Assembly (NCBI RefSeq): GCF_009569385.1
Contig: NZ_WBOF01000003.1
Span: 620,001-684,000, forward strand
Direction: 5' to 3'
DNA: 64,000 nt
Source of the DNA: Streptomyces kaniharaensis
GTDB lineage: Bacteria; Actinomycetota; Actinomycetes; Streptomycetales; Streptomycetaceae
Shown one piece after another: positions 52,202 through 61,232 of this stretch (position 1 is its first letter; the number at the start of each line of letters is the position of its first letter). The notes under the pieces were generated by a model, which saw only the letters and a list, made by a program, of their open reading frames with translations, was not told where the DNA came from and ran no database searches. The translations under genes and the position numbers were made by a program.

Positions 52202-53911
52202 TCACCGCAACGGGGCGGACCAGGTCAGTCGAGTACCGCCCTCCGCAGGGCTGATCAGCTCGAACACGCCCCCGAGCCCTTCCGCTCGCTCGGCGAGGTT
52301 GCGCAGGCCGCTGCGCCGCCCCTGATCGGGAACGCCGACACCGTTGTCCTGCACCGTCAGCACGACCTGCTGCCCCGTAGCGCCCAGCACGACCTCCACC
52401 CGGTCCGCCTTCGCGTGCCGGGCCGCATTGCTCAGCGCCTCCCCCAGGACGGCCACGACGTGTTCCGCGATCTCCGCCGGCACGTCGGTGTCCAGCAGAC
52501 CCTCCATGCTCAGCCGGGGCGGGAAGCCCAGGACCGCCTGCGCCTGCTCGACGGCCCGCATGGCCCTGGCCCGCAGGCCCTGGCCGGAGCGCTCCTCACG
52601 AGCGCGGAGCCCGAAGATCGTCGACCTGATGATCTTGATCGTCTCGTCCAGGTCCCCGACCGCACGGAGCACCCGGTCCGACGCGCCCTGGTGCTCGATG
52701 AAGCGGGCGGCGCTCTGCAGCGTCATCCCGGTCGCGAACAACCGCTGGATGGCCAGGTCGTGCAGGTCGCGGGCGATCCGGTCACGGTCTTCCAGCATCG
52801 CCAGCTGCTCGGCGTCCCGGCGGCGTTCCGCCAGCTCCAGGGCCAGCGCGGCCTGGTCGGCGAAGCCCAGCAGCGGGCCGATCTCGCGGTCGGTGAACTC
52901 GGGCGCGCCGGTCTCCCTGGCCAGCAGCAGCACACCGTCGATCTGCCCCTCGGCCCGGCCCAGAGGGACCGCGACCGCCGCACCGAGCCCCTCGAACCGG
53001 CCCGCCCCCGCCGACAGCCGCGGCTCACCGGCCAGATCCGCCGTGGTCACCGGCACGCCTGAAGCGCAGGCTTCACCCGACAAGGACCCCGCCAACGGCA
53101 CGACCAGGCCCGTCCGGCCGACCGCGTCCCCACCGAGAGCCAGCTCCACCCGCACGGCGTCCGTCCCGGCCAGCGGCACGGAGACATCGGCGAGGTCGGC
53201 GCCGGTGATCTCCCGGGCCCGCTGCGCGATCAGCTCCAGCACCTCCGAGCGGGACCCCCCGGACAGCAGGGCGCGGGTGATCTCCGCGCTCGCGCTCAGC
53301 CAGCGCTGCTGGCGCTGGGCTTCCTCGTACAGCCGGGCGTTGTCGATTGCCACGCCGGCCGCGACCGCCAGAGTGGCGATCACGGACTCGTCGTCGGCGT
53401 CGAACTCCTCGCCGCCCCGCTTGTCCGTCAGGTAGAGATTGCCGAAGACCTCGTCGCGCACCCGTACCGGCACGCCGAGGAAGGTTCGCATCACCGGGTG
53501 GTGCACCGGGCAGCCGTACGACGCGGGGTGCTCGGAGAGGTTCCCCAGCCGCAGTGACTCGGGGTTGCGGATCAGCTCGCCGAGAATTCCCCGGCCCGTC
53601 GGGTAGGAGCCGATCTTCGCGATCTCCTCCTCCGACAGGCCCACGGTCAGGAAGGCGGAGAGCGTCTCGCCGTCCGGCCCGATCACGCCGAGCGCCGCGT
53701 ACTTCGCGTCCACCAGCACCGCCGCGGCCTCCACGATCCGCCGCAGCACCTGGGTCAGGTCCAGCTCGCGGCCGACCGAAAGCACCGCCTCCAGCAGGCT
53801 GTGCACCCGGTCCCGGGTGCCCCGGGCCGCGTCGATCCGCGCCTGGAGCTCCTCCAGCAACTCGTCCAGCCGCAGCTGCGGAATCCGCGACCGCACCCCG
53901 TCCCCGCCCAC
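52202..53911 (-). CDS. devS: DevS/DosT (OsdK)-type haem-sensor histidine kinase
   Basis: 569 aa, GTG start. GAF-A (about 45-190) contains SEHPASYGCPVHHPVMRTFL, where the His before PVMRTF aligns with the DosS haem ligand His149. The redox-tuning Glu87 of DosS is Gly here (ALGVIGPDGE), as in DosT. GAF-B covers about 205-360. HisKA_3 has the phospho-His in RDLHDLAIQRLFATG; HATPase has GEALSNAARHAKADRV and DNGVGVPDQGRRSG. Predicted role: sensing O2/NO/CO and phosphorylating DevR (50958). Confidence 0.93.
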   Translation of the reverse strand: MGGDGVRSRIPQLRLDELLEELQARIDAARGTRDRVHSLLEAVLSVGRELDLTQVLRRIVEAAAVLVDAKYAALGVIGPDGETLSAFLTVGLSEEEIAKIGSYPTGRGILGELIRNPESLRLGNLSEHPASYGCPVHHPVMRTFLGVPVRVRDEVFGNLYLTDKRGGEEFDADDESVIATLAVAAGVAIDNARLYEEAQRQQRWLSASAEITRALLSGGSRSEVLELIAQRAREITGADLADVSVPLAGTDAVRVELALGGDAVGRTGLVVPLAGSLSGEACASGVPVTTADLAGEPRLSAGAGRFEGLGAAVAVPLGRAEGQIDGVLLLARETGAPEFTDREIGPLLGFADQAALALELAERRRDAEQLAMLEDRDRIARDLHDLAIQRLFATGMTLQSAARFIEHQGASDRVLRAVGDLDETIKIIRSTIFGLRAREERSGQGLRARAMRAVEQAQAVLGFPPRLSMEGLLDTDVPAEIAEHVVAVLGEALSNAARHAKADRVEVVLGATGQQVVLTVQDNGVGVPDQGRRSGLRNLAERAEGLGGVFELISPAEGGTRLTWSAPLR

Positions 53912-54242
53912 GCGAGCCTCCTTCCGTCCTGGTTACCGGCCGGTCGATTGTCGCAGAAGCCCTCCACCGACAGTCCGGCCCTGCCCCGTCTCCGGTCCCG
54001 TAAGGCCCCAGGCCAGGGCACGAACCGGCGCGGCCGATCGATGGGCCGTCCCGACGGGATGCACCCGGCCTGCCGAACATCTCGATACAGGGACCACTGG
54101 CCCGCCCACCCGGGCCCGAACGGATCTGCCGCGTACCGCCCGGCACTTGATTGGCTTCGGTGCGGCACGAGACCGCCCGCCCCGAGGGCGACCGCACGGC
54201 CGGGCAGGCCGCCAGGGACGACGAGACTTCCAGGAGGTTGTG
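53912..54242. other. Divergent regulatory region between devS and STAS gene
   Basis: No gene is supported. GGTCCCGTAAGGCCC (about 53994-54008) and GGGCCGTCCCGACGGG (about 54046) are weaker box-like sequences. Confidence 0.35.
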
Positions 54243-54623
54243 GTGAGCACAACGGCAGAGGCGGTCATGACCGCACCCGCCCCAGTCACGGGCGGCTTGA
54301 TCCACTCGGTCACCCGCGATCCGCAGGCCCGCACCACGGTGGTACGGCTGCACGGCGAACTGGACGTGCTCACCGCATCCGAGCTGATCCCGTCGCTGCT
54401 GGGCCTGGCAGGCGAAGGCGATCACGAGCTCGTGCTCGACCTTTCCGCGGTCGGCTTCTGCGACAGCTCGGGGGCGAACGCCTTCCTGCAGGTGAACCGG
54501 CGCCTGGCAGCGGGCACCCGGCTGCTTCTGCGCGGCGTCTCCCGACAGCCCGCGAAGGTGCTGCGACTGCTGGGCCTGCACCGAACCGTGCCGTGCGAGT
54601 TCGCGCCGCCCGCCCGGCCCTGA
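54243..54623 (+). CDS. STAS-domain anti-sigma-factor antagonist
   Basis: 126 aa, GTG behind CAGGAGG. The fold reads TTVVRLHGELDVLTASELIP, ELVLDLSAVGFCDSSGANAF (the D-S-S-G site of phosphorylation) and LQVNRRLAAGTRLLLRGVSR. This is a standard SpoIIAA/RsbV-like antagonist that binds an anti-sigma HATPase. It is divergent from devS; the HATPase at 16919-17407 is a possible but distant partner. Confidence 0.88.
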   Translation: MSTTAEAVMTAPAPVTGGLIHSVTRDPQARTTVVRLHGELDVLTASELIPSLLGLAGEGDHELVLDLSAVGFCDSSGANAFLQVNRRLAAGTRLLLRGVSRQPAKVLRLLGLHRTVPCEFAPPARP

Positions 54624-54715
54624 CCCGCCAACCGGCGTGCGCCCGGGCACCGGCACGGCGGCCGCTCCTCGATCGGCCCACCACGACCACATCCGAACGG
54701 AGGGCTCGCCCCCCC

Positions 54716-55354
54716 ATGACATCAGTGATCGAAGTGTCCGGCCTGGTGAAGGCCTTCGGCCGAGCCCGGGCCCTCGACGGGCTCGACCTCACCGTCGCCC
54801 CCGGGGAGGTGCACGGCTTCCTGGGGCCCAACGGCTCCGGCAAGTCGACCACCATCCGCATCCTGCTCGGCCTCGTACGGGCGGACGCCGGCACCGTCCG
54901 ACTCCTGGACGGGGACCCGTGGCGCGACAGCGTCACCCTGCACCGTCGCCTCGCCTACGTGCCGGGGGACGTGACGCTCTGGCCGAACCTCACCGGAGGA
55001 GAGGTCATCGACCTGCTCGGGCGGCTGCGCGGCGGACTGGACCCCAGCCGCCGGGCCGACCTCCTGGAGCGCTTCGAACTGGACCCCACGAAGAAGGGCC
55101 GGGCCTACTCCAAGGGGAACCGTCAGAAGGTGGCCCTGGTCGCGGCGCTCGCCTCGGACGCCGAACTGCTCCTCCTGGACGAGCCCACCTCCGGGCTCGA
55201 CCCCCTGATGGAGGAGGTCGTCGCCCGGCGCACCCTCGAAGGACTCAAAACGAAGGACATCTTCAGGTGCCTCAAGCGCTTCGTCGCGCGCGAGGTCTAC
55301 CACCACCTGACCAGCGCATCCAGCGGCATACCCGGTCCGTCTCCTACAGCTTGA
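54716..55354 (+). pseudogene. ABC-transporter ATPase truncated and fused to an IS110-type transposase tail
   Basis: About 212 aa. Walker A FLGPNGSGKSTTI, the ABC signature replaced by AYSKGNRQKVALVAAL, and Walker B ELLLLDEPTSGLDPLMEEV are present. Immediately after, the sequence becomes ARRTLEGLKTKDIFRCLKRF then VAREVYHHL, the C-terminus of an IS110-family transposase. The H-loop and the partner permease are lost. Insertion followed by deletion probably created the join near 55220. Confidence 0.78.
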
Positions 55355-55381
55355 CGATCTATAGAAGCTTCAGAGTCAAGC

Positions 55382-56362
55382 TCAGGCGGGCAGGGCGTGG
55401 AGCCAATGGACGAGGAGACGGTTGAGGTCCTCCGGGCGTTCCTGCTGGATCCAGTGGCCGCAGCCGTCGAGGAGATGGGAGGAAACCAGGCCCGGCAACG
55501 TGGCCGGGAACGCCGCGATCGCGTCGGCCAGCCAGGTCGTGGAGGCGTCCAGGCTGCCGCCGACGAACAGGGAGGGCTGGGTGATCGGGGCGCCGGCGAG
55601 GTCGGCGAGGTCCTCCCAGTCGCGGTCCATGTTCCGGTAGCGGTTGAGCGCTCCGGTCAGGCCGGTGCGCTCGAACTCCGCGGCGTAGACGTCGAGGTCC
55701 CGCTCGCCGAGCCAGCCGGGCAGCCGACCGGTGGGGAACCGGTCGCGCAGGGTCCCGCCGCGGCTGACGAAGTGCGGGTCGGGGGCGCCGGGTTCGGGCA
55801 TGGTGTCGGCGGACAGGGCCGCGTAGAAGCCTGCGAGCCAGCCGCGCACGTCGGGTTCGATCTCGGCCTCGGCGCGGCCGGGCTGCTGGAAGTACGAGAC
55901 GTAGAACTCCTCGTTCCCGCCCATCGCGGCGAGGACGTCGCCGGGGCGTGGCCCACCGGGCGGCGTGTAGGGAACGCTCAGCATCCCGACCGCGCGGAAC
56001 ACCTCCGGGCGCAGCAGGGCACTGTGCGCGGCGATGGTCGCACCCCAGTCGTGGCCGACGACCACGGCTGTCTCCTCGCCCAGGGCCCGGACGACGGCGA
56101 CGTTGTCCTCCACGAGGTCGAGCATCCGGTAGGCGTCGGTCGCGGTCGGCTTGGAGGAGCGGCCGTAGCCGCGTACGTCGACGGCCACCGCGCGGTAGCC
56201 CGCCTCGGCAAGTGCGCGCAGCTGATGGCGCCAGGAGTACCAGGACTCGGGGAAGCCGTGGACCAGGAGCACCAGCGGCCCGGTTCCCTGCTCCGCCAGG
56301 TGGATCCGTCCGCCCGGCGAGGGGACCAGCCGGTGTGAAAGCTCTGTGTCGTGCTGCAGCAT
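55382..56362 (-). CDS. Epoxide hydrolase-like alpha/beta hydrolase
   Basis: 326 aa. The oxyanion motif is LVHGFPESWYSWRHQL, the nucleophile elbow VVGHDWGATIAAHSAL with Asp, and the C-terminal His in LDGCGHWIQQERPEDLNRLL. The RGYGRSSKPT segment is typical of the soluble epoxide hydrolase group. It opens epoxides to diols; the substrate is unknown. It is a single gene next to remnants of secondary-metabolism-type genes. Confidence 0.88.
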   Translation of the reverse strand: MLQHDTELSHRLVPSPGGRIHLAEQGTGPLVLLVHGFPESWYSWRHQLRALAEAGYRAVAVDVRGYGRSSKPTATDAYRMLDLVEDNVAVVRALGEETAVVVGHDWGATIAAHSALLRPEVFRAVGMLSVPYTPPGGPRPGDVLAAMGGNEEFYVSYFQQPGRAEAEIEPDVRGWLAGFYAALSADTMPEPGAPDPHFVSRGGTLRDRFPTGRLPGWLGERDLDVYAAEFERTGLTGALNRYRNMDRDWEDLADLAGAPITQPSLFVGGSLDASTTWLADAIAAFPATLPGLVSSHLLDGCGHWIQQERPEDLNRLLVHWLHALPA

Positions 56363-56612
56363 GCGTCTTCTCCGAGAACGTGGGGCCGATGTGTTCCGGG
56401 ACGGCTGGAGCGGGTGGATCGGCCCTGTTCCGTACGCCCCGCTGCCGATCATGCGCGCGATCCGGCCGGAAGGTCAGCCCCCCTTGCCGGTTCGGCAAAT
56501 TCCTTCCCACACCCCGGGCGCCCGAGGACCGCTGACCACGCGTCCTCGGGCGCCCGGGACAGCAGCGTCCGCCGCTGTGCCGCTCTTCCGCTGCGGACGG
56601 TCGTTCGGGGCT

Positions 56613-57060
56613 CTACATCGTCCCGTCGTAGCCGACGATGTCCCAGTGCTGGTTCGCATTCCCCCCGAAGTTGCAGTCCCAGATCTGGAGTTGCGCGACC
56701 TGGCCGGACGGGTCGTCGAGGCAACGGCCCGACTGAAGTTGGTGGGTGCTGGCGCGCACCCCGTCGCGGTCGAACCAGGCGTGCGGTGCGCGCTCGCCCG
56801 GCCGTGCGCTGGGCGTGTGGTCGAGTCCCGCCGGGTCGCGTCGGCGGGGCGGGGTGCCGTCGGTGAGAAGGGCACCGCTCTCGTAGCCGTAGCCGTAGCC
56901 GAGTTCGATGTCGTGGTGCTGCCATTCGGTGCGCTGGGTGTGCTGGAGTTCCCGCAGGCGGGCGCGGCGCGACTCGCCGTCCGGCCCGTCGGCCAGTGCT
57001 GCCCGGAAGGAGGCGAGGTTCTGCGGGGCCCGTCGGGGGCCACACGGTCACCGCATGCGG
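56613..57060 (-). pseudogene. FAD-monooxygenase tail fused to ricin-B lectin tail
   Basis: With no start, the frame reads RTEWQHHDIELGYGYGYESG, then SARPGERAPHAWFDRDG, the end of a phenol-type FAD monooxygenase. It then continues as LQSGRCLDDPSGQVAQLQIW and DCNFGGNANQHWDIVGYDG-T-M-stop, a ricin-type lectin repeat. Both source genes have lost their beginnings. The join is probably a deletion scar. Confidence 0.55.
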
Positions 57061-57068
57061 TAGGAGGC

Positions 57069-57284
57069 TCATGGAGCGATGCGCGGCTGTCCGGTGGCGG
57101 CGCTGAGGCCGCCGTCGACGGGGAGTTGAACACCGGTCACATAGCCGGCCTCCGGACCGGCGAGGAAGCTGACCACGGAGGCGATCTCCTCGGGGCACGC
57201 GACCCTGCCGAGGGGGATGCGCTCCGCGAACGACCTGACCACCGGTGCCTCGGCAGTGAGCTCTAGCAACCAAGCTCCCGTCAT
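57069..57284 (-). pseudogene. Short-chain dehydrogenase, C-terminal remnant
   Basis: MTGAWLLELTAEAPVVRSFA, then RIPLGRVACPEEIASVVSFL and GYVTGVQLPVDGG, the final 60 residues of an SDR enzyme. The Rossmann nucleotide-binding and YxxxK sites are missing. Its start lies in the operator at 57284-57299. Confidence 0.7.
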
Positions 57285-57299
57285 GAGAGTGTACTCTCA
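57284..57299. promoter_or_regulatory. TetR operator, site 1 (SDR remnant/cupin)
   Basis: TGAGAG-TGTA-CTCTCA. The same 16-bp layout occurs at 58570-58585 and 59713-59728. It is 55 bp before the cupin gene. Confidence 0.72.
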
Positions 57300-57353
57300 T
57301 CATGAACTGGCTGCATACCGGCGAACTCGCCGGTATCCGTGAAGGAGTGAGCC

Positions 57354-57809
57354 ATGAACGATGTCTCCGTCGTCGGCCCTGGTGGCGGCGAAGTGATCGA
57401 CCTCGGAACCGCCCGCATCCGCGTCCTCGAAAGCGGCGCGACCACCGCGCACCGCCTCGGGATCGCGGAGATCACCATCCCGCCGCACACGGACGGGCCG
57501 CCCCAGCACCGGCACGCCCAGCACGACGAGGGGTTCTACATCATCTCGGGCACAGCCCGTTTCACCGTCGGCGACACCACGCACGACGCCTCCCCGGGGA
57601 CGCTGGTCATGGTGCCCCCTGGAGCCCCGCACACCTTCGCCAACCTGGGAGACGAGCCACTCGTCATGCTCAACACGTTCACGCCGGACCTGTACGTGCA
57701 GTACTTCCGGGACCTGCGCGACATGATCAGTGGCGGCCGGCAGATGACTCCGGATTCCGTGGCCGCGGTCATGGGCCGCTACGCGACAGAGGTCGCCACC
57801 GACGTCTGA
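57354..57809 (+). CDS. Cupin-fold protein (quercetinase-like)
   Basis: 151 aa. The cupin motif 1 is PPQHRHAQHDEGFYIISGTA (metal-binding His/His/Glu) and motif 2 PPGAPHTFANLGDEP. Single-domain cupins of this type are often quercetin-2,3-dioxygenase-like or simple sugar/phenol-binding proteins. Regulated by the TetR at 57869 through the operator at 57284. Confidence 0.85.
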   Translation: MNDVSVVGPGGGEVIDLGTARIRVLESGATTAHRLGIAEITIPPHTDGPPQHRHAQHDEGFYIISGTARFTVGDTTHDASPGTLVMVPPGAPHTFANLGDEPLVMLNTFTPDLYVQYFRDLRDMISGGRQMTPDSVAAVMGRYATEVATDV

Positions 57810-57868
57810 GCGTCGGCCACGGCCGGCTACGGTCCGGTCGCCGCAGGCTCCCCGAAGAGCCGAAGGCG

Positions 57869-58486
57869 TCAGCCCTGAACCCCGCCGCCGTTCACGACAG
57901 CGGCCCGGGCAAGGACCGTGGCCGTGTGCACGGCGCTGGCGACCGCCGCCTCGGGATCGAGACCCACCAGGTCGGTCAGCGTGAAGAGCGCCTCTGCGCT
58001 CATCACCACGGAGAGGTCGCGCTTGAGCTGCGCCAGCGCCCGAGCGTCCAACCCCTGCGGGTGCGCCGCGAGAGGCGCCAGCGCCTGGTCGATAAGGCCG
58101 AACCGCAGGCCGGGGCGGGTAGCGACCTCCCCCGGGCGGACGACGGTGGCGGCGATCATGGCGCGGACCGCACCCTGACGCGCCAGGATGTGACGCATCA
58201 GGTAGTCGGTCGCGGCAGCGACCCGCTCCACGACGTCCACACTCTCCCCAACGTGCGCCAGCGCCTGCTCGGGCAGGGGCAGCTGGTCGGCGATGGCCTC
58301 GGCCAGCAGGCTGGCGAGGTCGGGGAAGTAGCGGTAGGCCGTGGCTTCGGACACCCGGGCGGCCTTCGCCACCTCCGGCATGGTGACCTCACCGCCCGTA
58401 CCGGCCAGCTCTGCCGCCGCCTGGACGATCGCGGTCCGCGTGCGCCACTTCTGGTTGGCGCGACCACCCACTGCCGGCGTCTCCAT
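57869..58486 (-). CDS. TetR-family regulator of a local operator set
   Basis: About 205 aa from the ATG at 58486. HTH: RTRTAIVQAAAELAGTGGEV, then MPEVAKAARVSEATAYRYFP. The C-terminal domain is helical. It sits between operators at 57284 and 58570 and close to 59713, so it probably controls the cupin, itself and the hydrolase at 59755. The inducer is unknown. Confidence 0.87.
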   Translation of the reverse strand: METPAVGGRANQKWRTRTAIVQAAAELAGTGGEVTMPEVAKAARVSEATAYRYFPDLASLLAEAIADQLPLPEQALAHVGESVDVVERVAAATDYLMRHILARQGAVRAMIAATVVRPGEVATRPGLRFGLIDQALAPLAAHPQGLDARALAQLKRDLSVVMSAEALFTLTDLVGLDPEAAVASAVHTATVLARAAVVNGGGVQG

Positions 58487-58569
58487 GTTCCTCCCGCCCG
58501 TGTGACCCGCAGGCCCCGGCCTCTCGCCGGGAAGATCCGCGCCCGACTGACGCGAGCCCTCTTCCCTCA

Positions 58570-58585
58570 TGAGAGCATACTCTCA
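58570..58585. promoter_or_regulatory. TetR operator, site 2 (TetR promoter)
   Basis: TGAGAG-CATA-CTCTCA, 84 bp upstream of the TetR start: autoregulation. Confidence 0.72.
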
Positions 58586-58660
58586 CAGCGTGGGGGCGTG
58601 AATGGCGTCGCGATCACCTGATCCTCGACAGGTGCACCGTCCGAGCAGGGGCCCGCGATG

Positions 58661-59464
58661 TCACACAGCAGGCCGAGGCCCTCCCGGCTCAGCCGATCTC
58701 CCTGCACCCGTGCCATGCCGGCCGGTGTGCCCGCACAGCCGAGCGCCGGAACGGACGTAGTCGGTGGGCGCCTGTCCGTACTGCCTCTTGAACGCGCGGG
58801 AGAAGTGGCTGCTGTCGGCGAACTGCCAGTGGGCGGCGATTTCCGAGATGGCCGGCCTGCCGGGCTGCGAGGAGAGGGCGAGCCGGGCCTCCTCGAGTCG
58901 TCGGCGGCGGATGTAGGCGGTCACGGACTCCTGCGTCGTCGCGAAGGCTCGGTGCAACGTGCGCACGGAGACGTTGAGCCGTCCCGCCAGCATCGCCGCG
59001 GACAGTCCGGGATCGGCGAGCAGACTGTCGGCGATGTCCTTGGCGGCCTGGGTGAGCGCGGGGGCAAGTCGGGGTTCCACGTCGTCGAAGCGGCCCAGGG
59101 CCACGGCCTTCGCCGGCCCGGCCACGACCGTATGGGAACTGTGGCGGGGTGAGTCGCCGAGCGTCCACGCACCGCGGTACACCGCGTACAGCCGCACCTG
59201 GTCCTCGGCTTCGGGCAGGGCACCCGCGGTCCGCAGGGCCGAGGCGCCCATCATGTCGGTGATCGCCACATCGCCGACCCTGGCCGCGCGTGCGCTGACG
59301 CGGAAGTCCGCCATCGTTGCGGAGGTGAAGCCCGGCATCGGGAAGCCGTCACCGACGTGCGTCCGCCAGTCGCCCAGGAAGACGTCGAATGCCCGGGGAA
59401 CACCGCCGGGAATCGTGGAATCCAGACGGAACGCCCCGCCGGCGTCAGATCGGTCGCCGTTCAT
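58661..59464 (-). CDS. AraC-family transcriptional regulator
   Basis: 267 aa. The C-terminal double HTH reads LSAAMLAGRLNVSVRTLHRA, then RRRRLEEARLALSSQPGRPA and SHFSRAFKRQYGQAPTDYVR. The N-terminal 130 residues form an AraC-ligand-binding-like domain (GFTSATMADFRVSARAARVG). Divergent from the hydrolase at 59755. Effector unknown. Confidence 0.85.
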   Translation of the reverse strand: MNGDRSDAGGAFRLDSTIPGGVPRAFDVFLGDWRTHVGDGFPMPGFTSATMADFRVSARAARVGDVAITDMMGASALRTAGALPEAEDQVRLYAVYRGAWTLGDSPRHSSHTVVAGPAKAVALGRFDDVEPRLAPALTQAAKDIADSLLADPGLSAAMLAGRLNVSVRTLHRAFATTQESVTAYIRRRRLEEARLALSSQPGRPAISEIAAHWQFADSSHFSRAFKRQYGQAPTDYVRSGARLCGHTGRHGTGAGRSAEPGGPRPAV

Positions 59465-59705
59465 CGCACCTCATCGCATCGTGGCGGCGGCGTCCGCGTG
59501 GCCTTGATCGGCCAAGCCCTCACCCCACCGATCCTCCGGTTCCGGGACCACGGCCGCAACGGAGGATCCCGGCCATGTCTCGGTCGCGCGAAGCGCCCGG
59601 ACAGCACCAAGCTCCGCTCCGCGCACCGCTGCCCCGAGACCGACGAGAACATGCGCCAATACTCCCATGATGAGAGTGGACTTGCATGAGGAATCGTACC
59701 CGCCT

Positions 59706-59728
59706 ACTCTCATGAGAGTCAGCTCTCA
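59706..59728. promoter_or_regulatory. TetR operator, site 3 (alpha/beta hydrolase)
   Basis: ACTCTCATGAGAGT (59706-59719) overlaps TGAGAG-TCAG-CTCTCA (59713-59728), so two operators may share the central half-site. A weaker TGAGAG half-site lies at 59670. The hydrolase starts 26 bp downstream. Confidence 0.72.
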
Positions 59729-59754
59729 CGAAGTCGCGACAGGGAGTCCGCATC

Positions 59755-60576
59755 ATGAGCACCCCTAAACCCACCAACACCTCACGCCTCATCACTCTCC
59801 CCACCGGGATGTCGATCGCCATCCAGGAGTTCGGAGTCAACGCCGACGGCAGCGCAGTCCTGTACCTGCACGGCGGAGCCGGACCGCGCACGATGGCCGG
59901 TATCGCGACCGCGCTCTCCGGGCACGTCTACGGGATCGCCCCGACCCACCCCGGCTTCGACGGCACGCCGCGGCCGGACGGGTTCGACACGGTCGCCGAT
60001 CTCGCCGAGGCCTACCTCGACCTGCTCGACGAACTCGACCTGACCGGCGTCATGGTGATGGGCAGTTCCCTGGGTGGCTGGATCGCGGCGGAGATGGCTC
60101 TGCGCGACACCCGCGGCCGGATCGGGTGCCTCGTCCTGCTGAACGCGGTCGGCATCCGCGCCAAGGGGGAGGAGCAGGTCCTGGACGTCCGCACCGTCGC
60201 CCCCGGGGAGATCGGCAAACTGTCCTTCGCGAACGAGGCGTTCCGCCCGGACTTCGCCTCCTTCACCGAGGACCAGCGCGCCGTCATGGCCGGCAACCAG
60301 CAGGCCTTGGCGACCTACGCCGGCCACGCCTTCACGCACGACCCGAAGCTGCGTCGCCGCCTGCACCGCGTCACCGTGCCGGCGTTGGTCGTCTGGGGCG
60401 AGCAGGACGGCATCGCCCCGGCCGGTTACGGACGGGACTGGGCCGACGCACTCCCGGGCGGCCACTTCGTCCCGGTGGCGGGCGCCGGCCACTTCCCGCA
60501 CATCGAACAACTCGAAGCCACACTCGGAGCCGTCGGTGAATTCGTCGACGCGGTCGTCAAGCCCGGCCAAGCCTGA
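59755..60576 (+). CDS. Alpha/beta hydrolase
   Basis: 273 aa. Oxyanion segment YLHGGAGPRTMAG, nucleophile elbow VMGSSLGGWIAAEMAL with Ser, Asp in LVVWGEQDGIAP and His in VAGAGHFPHIEQLE complete the triad. The family covers esterases and C-C hydrolases. Under control of the TGAGAG-N4-CTCTCA operator upstream, it shares regulation with the cupin, which could indicate degradation of an aromatic or ester compound. Confidence 0.87.
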   Translation: MSTPKPTNTSRLITLPTGMSIAIQEFGVNADGSAVLYLHGGAGPRTMAGIATALSGHVYGIAPTHPGFDGTPRPDGFDTVADLAEAYLDLLDELDLTGVMVMGSSLGGWIAAEMALRDTRGRIGCLVLLNAVGIRAKGEEQVLDVRTVAPGEIGKLSFANEAFRPDFASFTEDQRAVMAGNQQALATYAGHAFTHDPKLRRRLHRVTVPALVVWGEQDGIAPAGYGRDWADALPGGHFVPVAGAGHFPHIEQLEATLGAVGEFVDAVVKPGQA

Positions 60577-60833
60577 TCTGCCAGGCGATCGGCTGGACGC
60601 CGGAGTTCGCCGCAGAGCTCCGGCGCACAGCGGCAGATCGCGCGTCGACGTGAAGGCCACCGCGCGCGGGAGGCCAGGAGCCGGACGAGCGGTCGAGGCG
60701 CTCCCGGTCTTCGCACGCCCGTTGGGCGACCAAGTCGTCGCGCCACACGTTTGGTTGGCCTCGTGTCGGCACCTCGGCAGCGATCCCACCGCGCGCGCAG
60801 GCCGCGGTCGGCAAAGGCGATCAGCCAGTCGAA

Positions 60834-61130
60834 GCTCTCGTCGTCAAGGACGCACCGATCGTCCTGCTCGACGAGCCGACGGCGGCCCTGGACACCGAGT
60901 CCGAAGTGGTGGTGCAGCAGGCCATCGACAACCTGGTGGCCGGCAGGACCGTCCTCGTGATCGCCCACCGGCTGTCCACCGTCGTCGGAGCCGACCAGAT
61001 CGCGGTGATCGACGACGGCCGCGTCGCCCAACTCGGCACCCACACCGAACTGCTCGCCGACGCCGACGGCCGCTACGCCCGGATGTGGGCCGCCCAACTC
61101 TCCGGCCACCACTGGCGCGTGCCGGTCTAG
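60834..61130 (+). pseudogene. ABC exporter ATPase, C-terminal remnant
   Basis: The frame reads APIVLLDEPTAALDTESEVV (Walker B/D loop), then TVLVIAHRLSTVVGADQIAV (H loop) and QLGTHTELLADADGRYARMW. This is the final part of the nucleotide-binding domain of an exporter-type (MsbA-like) ABC protein. The membrane domain, Walker A and signature are lost. 60577-60833 shows no gene. Confidence 0.75.
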
Positions 61131-61142
61131 GTTCCACGGATG

Positions 61143-61180
61143 AATGCGCAATGGATACGTGAGATGCGCAGTGAATACGC
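61143..61180. repeat. Tandem repeats at the left end of a TnsAB-type transposon
   Basis: ATGCGCAATGGATACG at about 61145-61160 and ATGCGCAGTGAATACG at about 61165-61180 differ at two positions. Repeated binding sites of this kind mark the ends of Tn7-like elements. The element's end is probably within 61131-61145, right after the ABC remnant. Confidence 0.5.
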
Positions 61181-61232
61181 AATTCCAGGATTCGCTGCGC
61201 ATCGACTCCGGACGGTAACTAAGGTCCCTCCT

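Noticed and set aside
53994..54062. DevR-like boxes between devS and the STAS gene
   Set aside because: GGTCCCGTAAGGCCC and GGGCCGTCCCGACGGG fit the motif only loosely; not counted in the regulon.
61140..61232. Earlier ATG for the TnsA-like protein
   Set aside because: The extension is encoded by the transposon's terminal repeats, and the product from 61233 already covers the nuclease domain.
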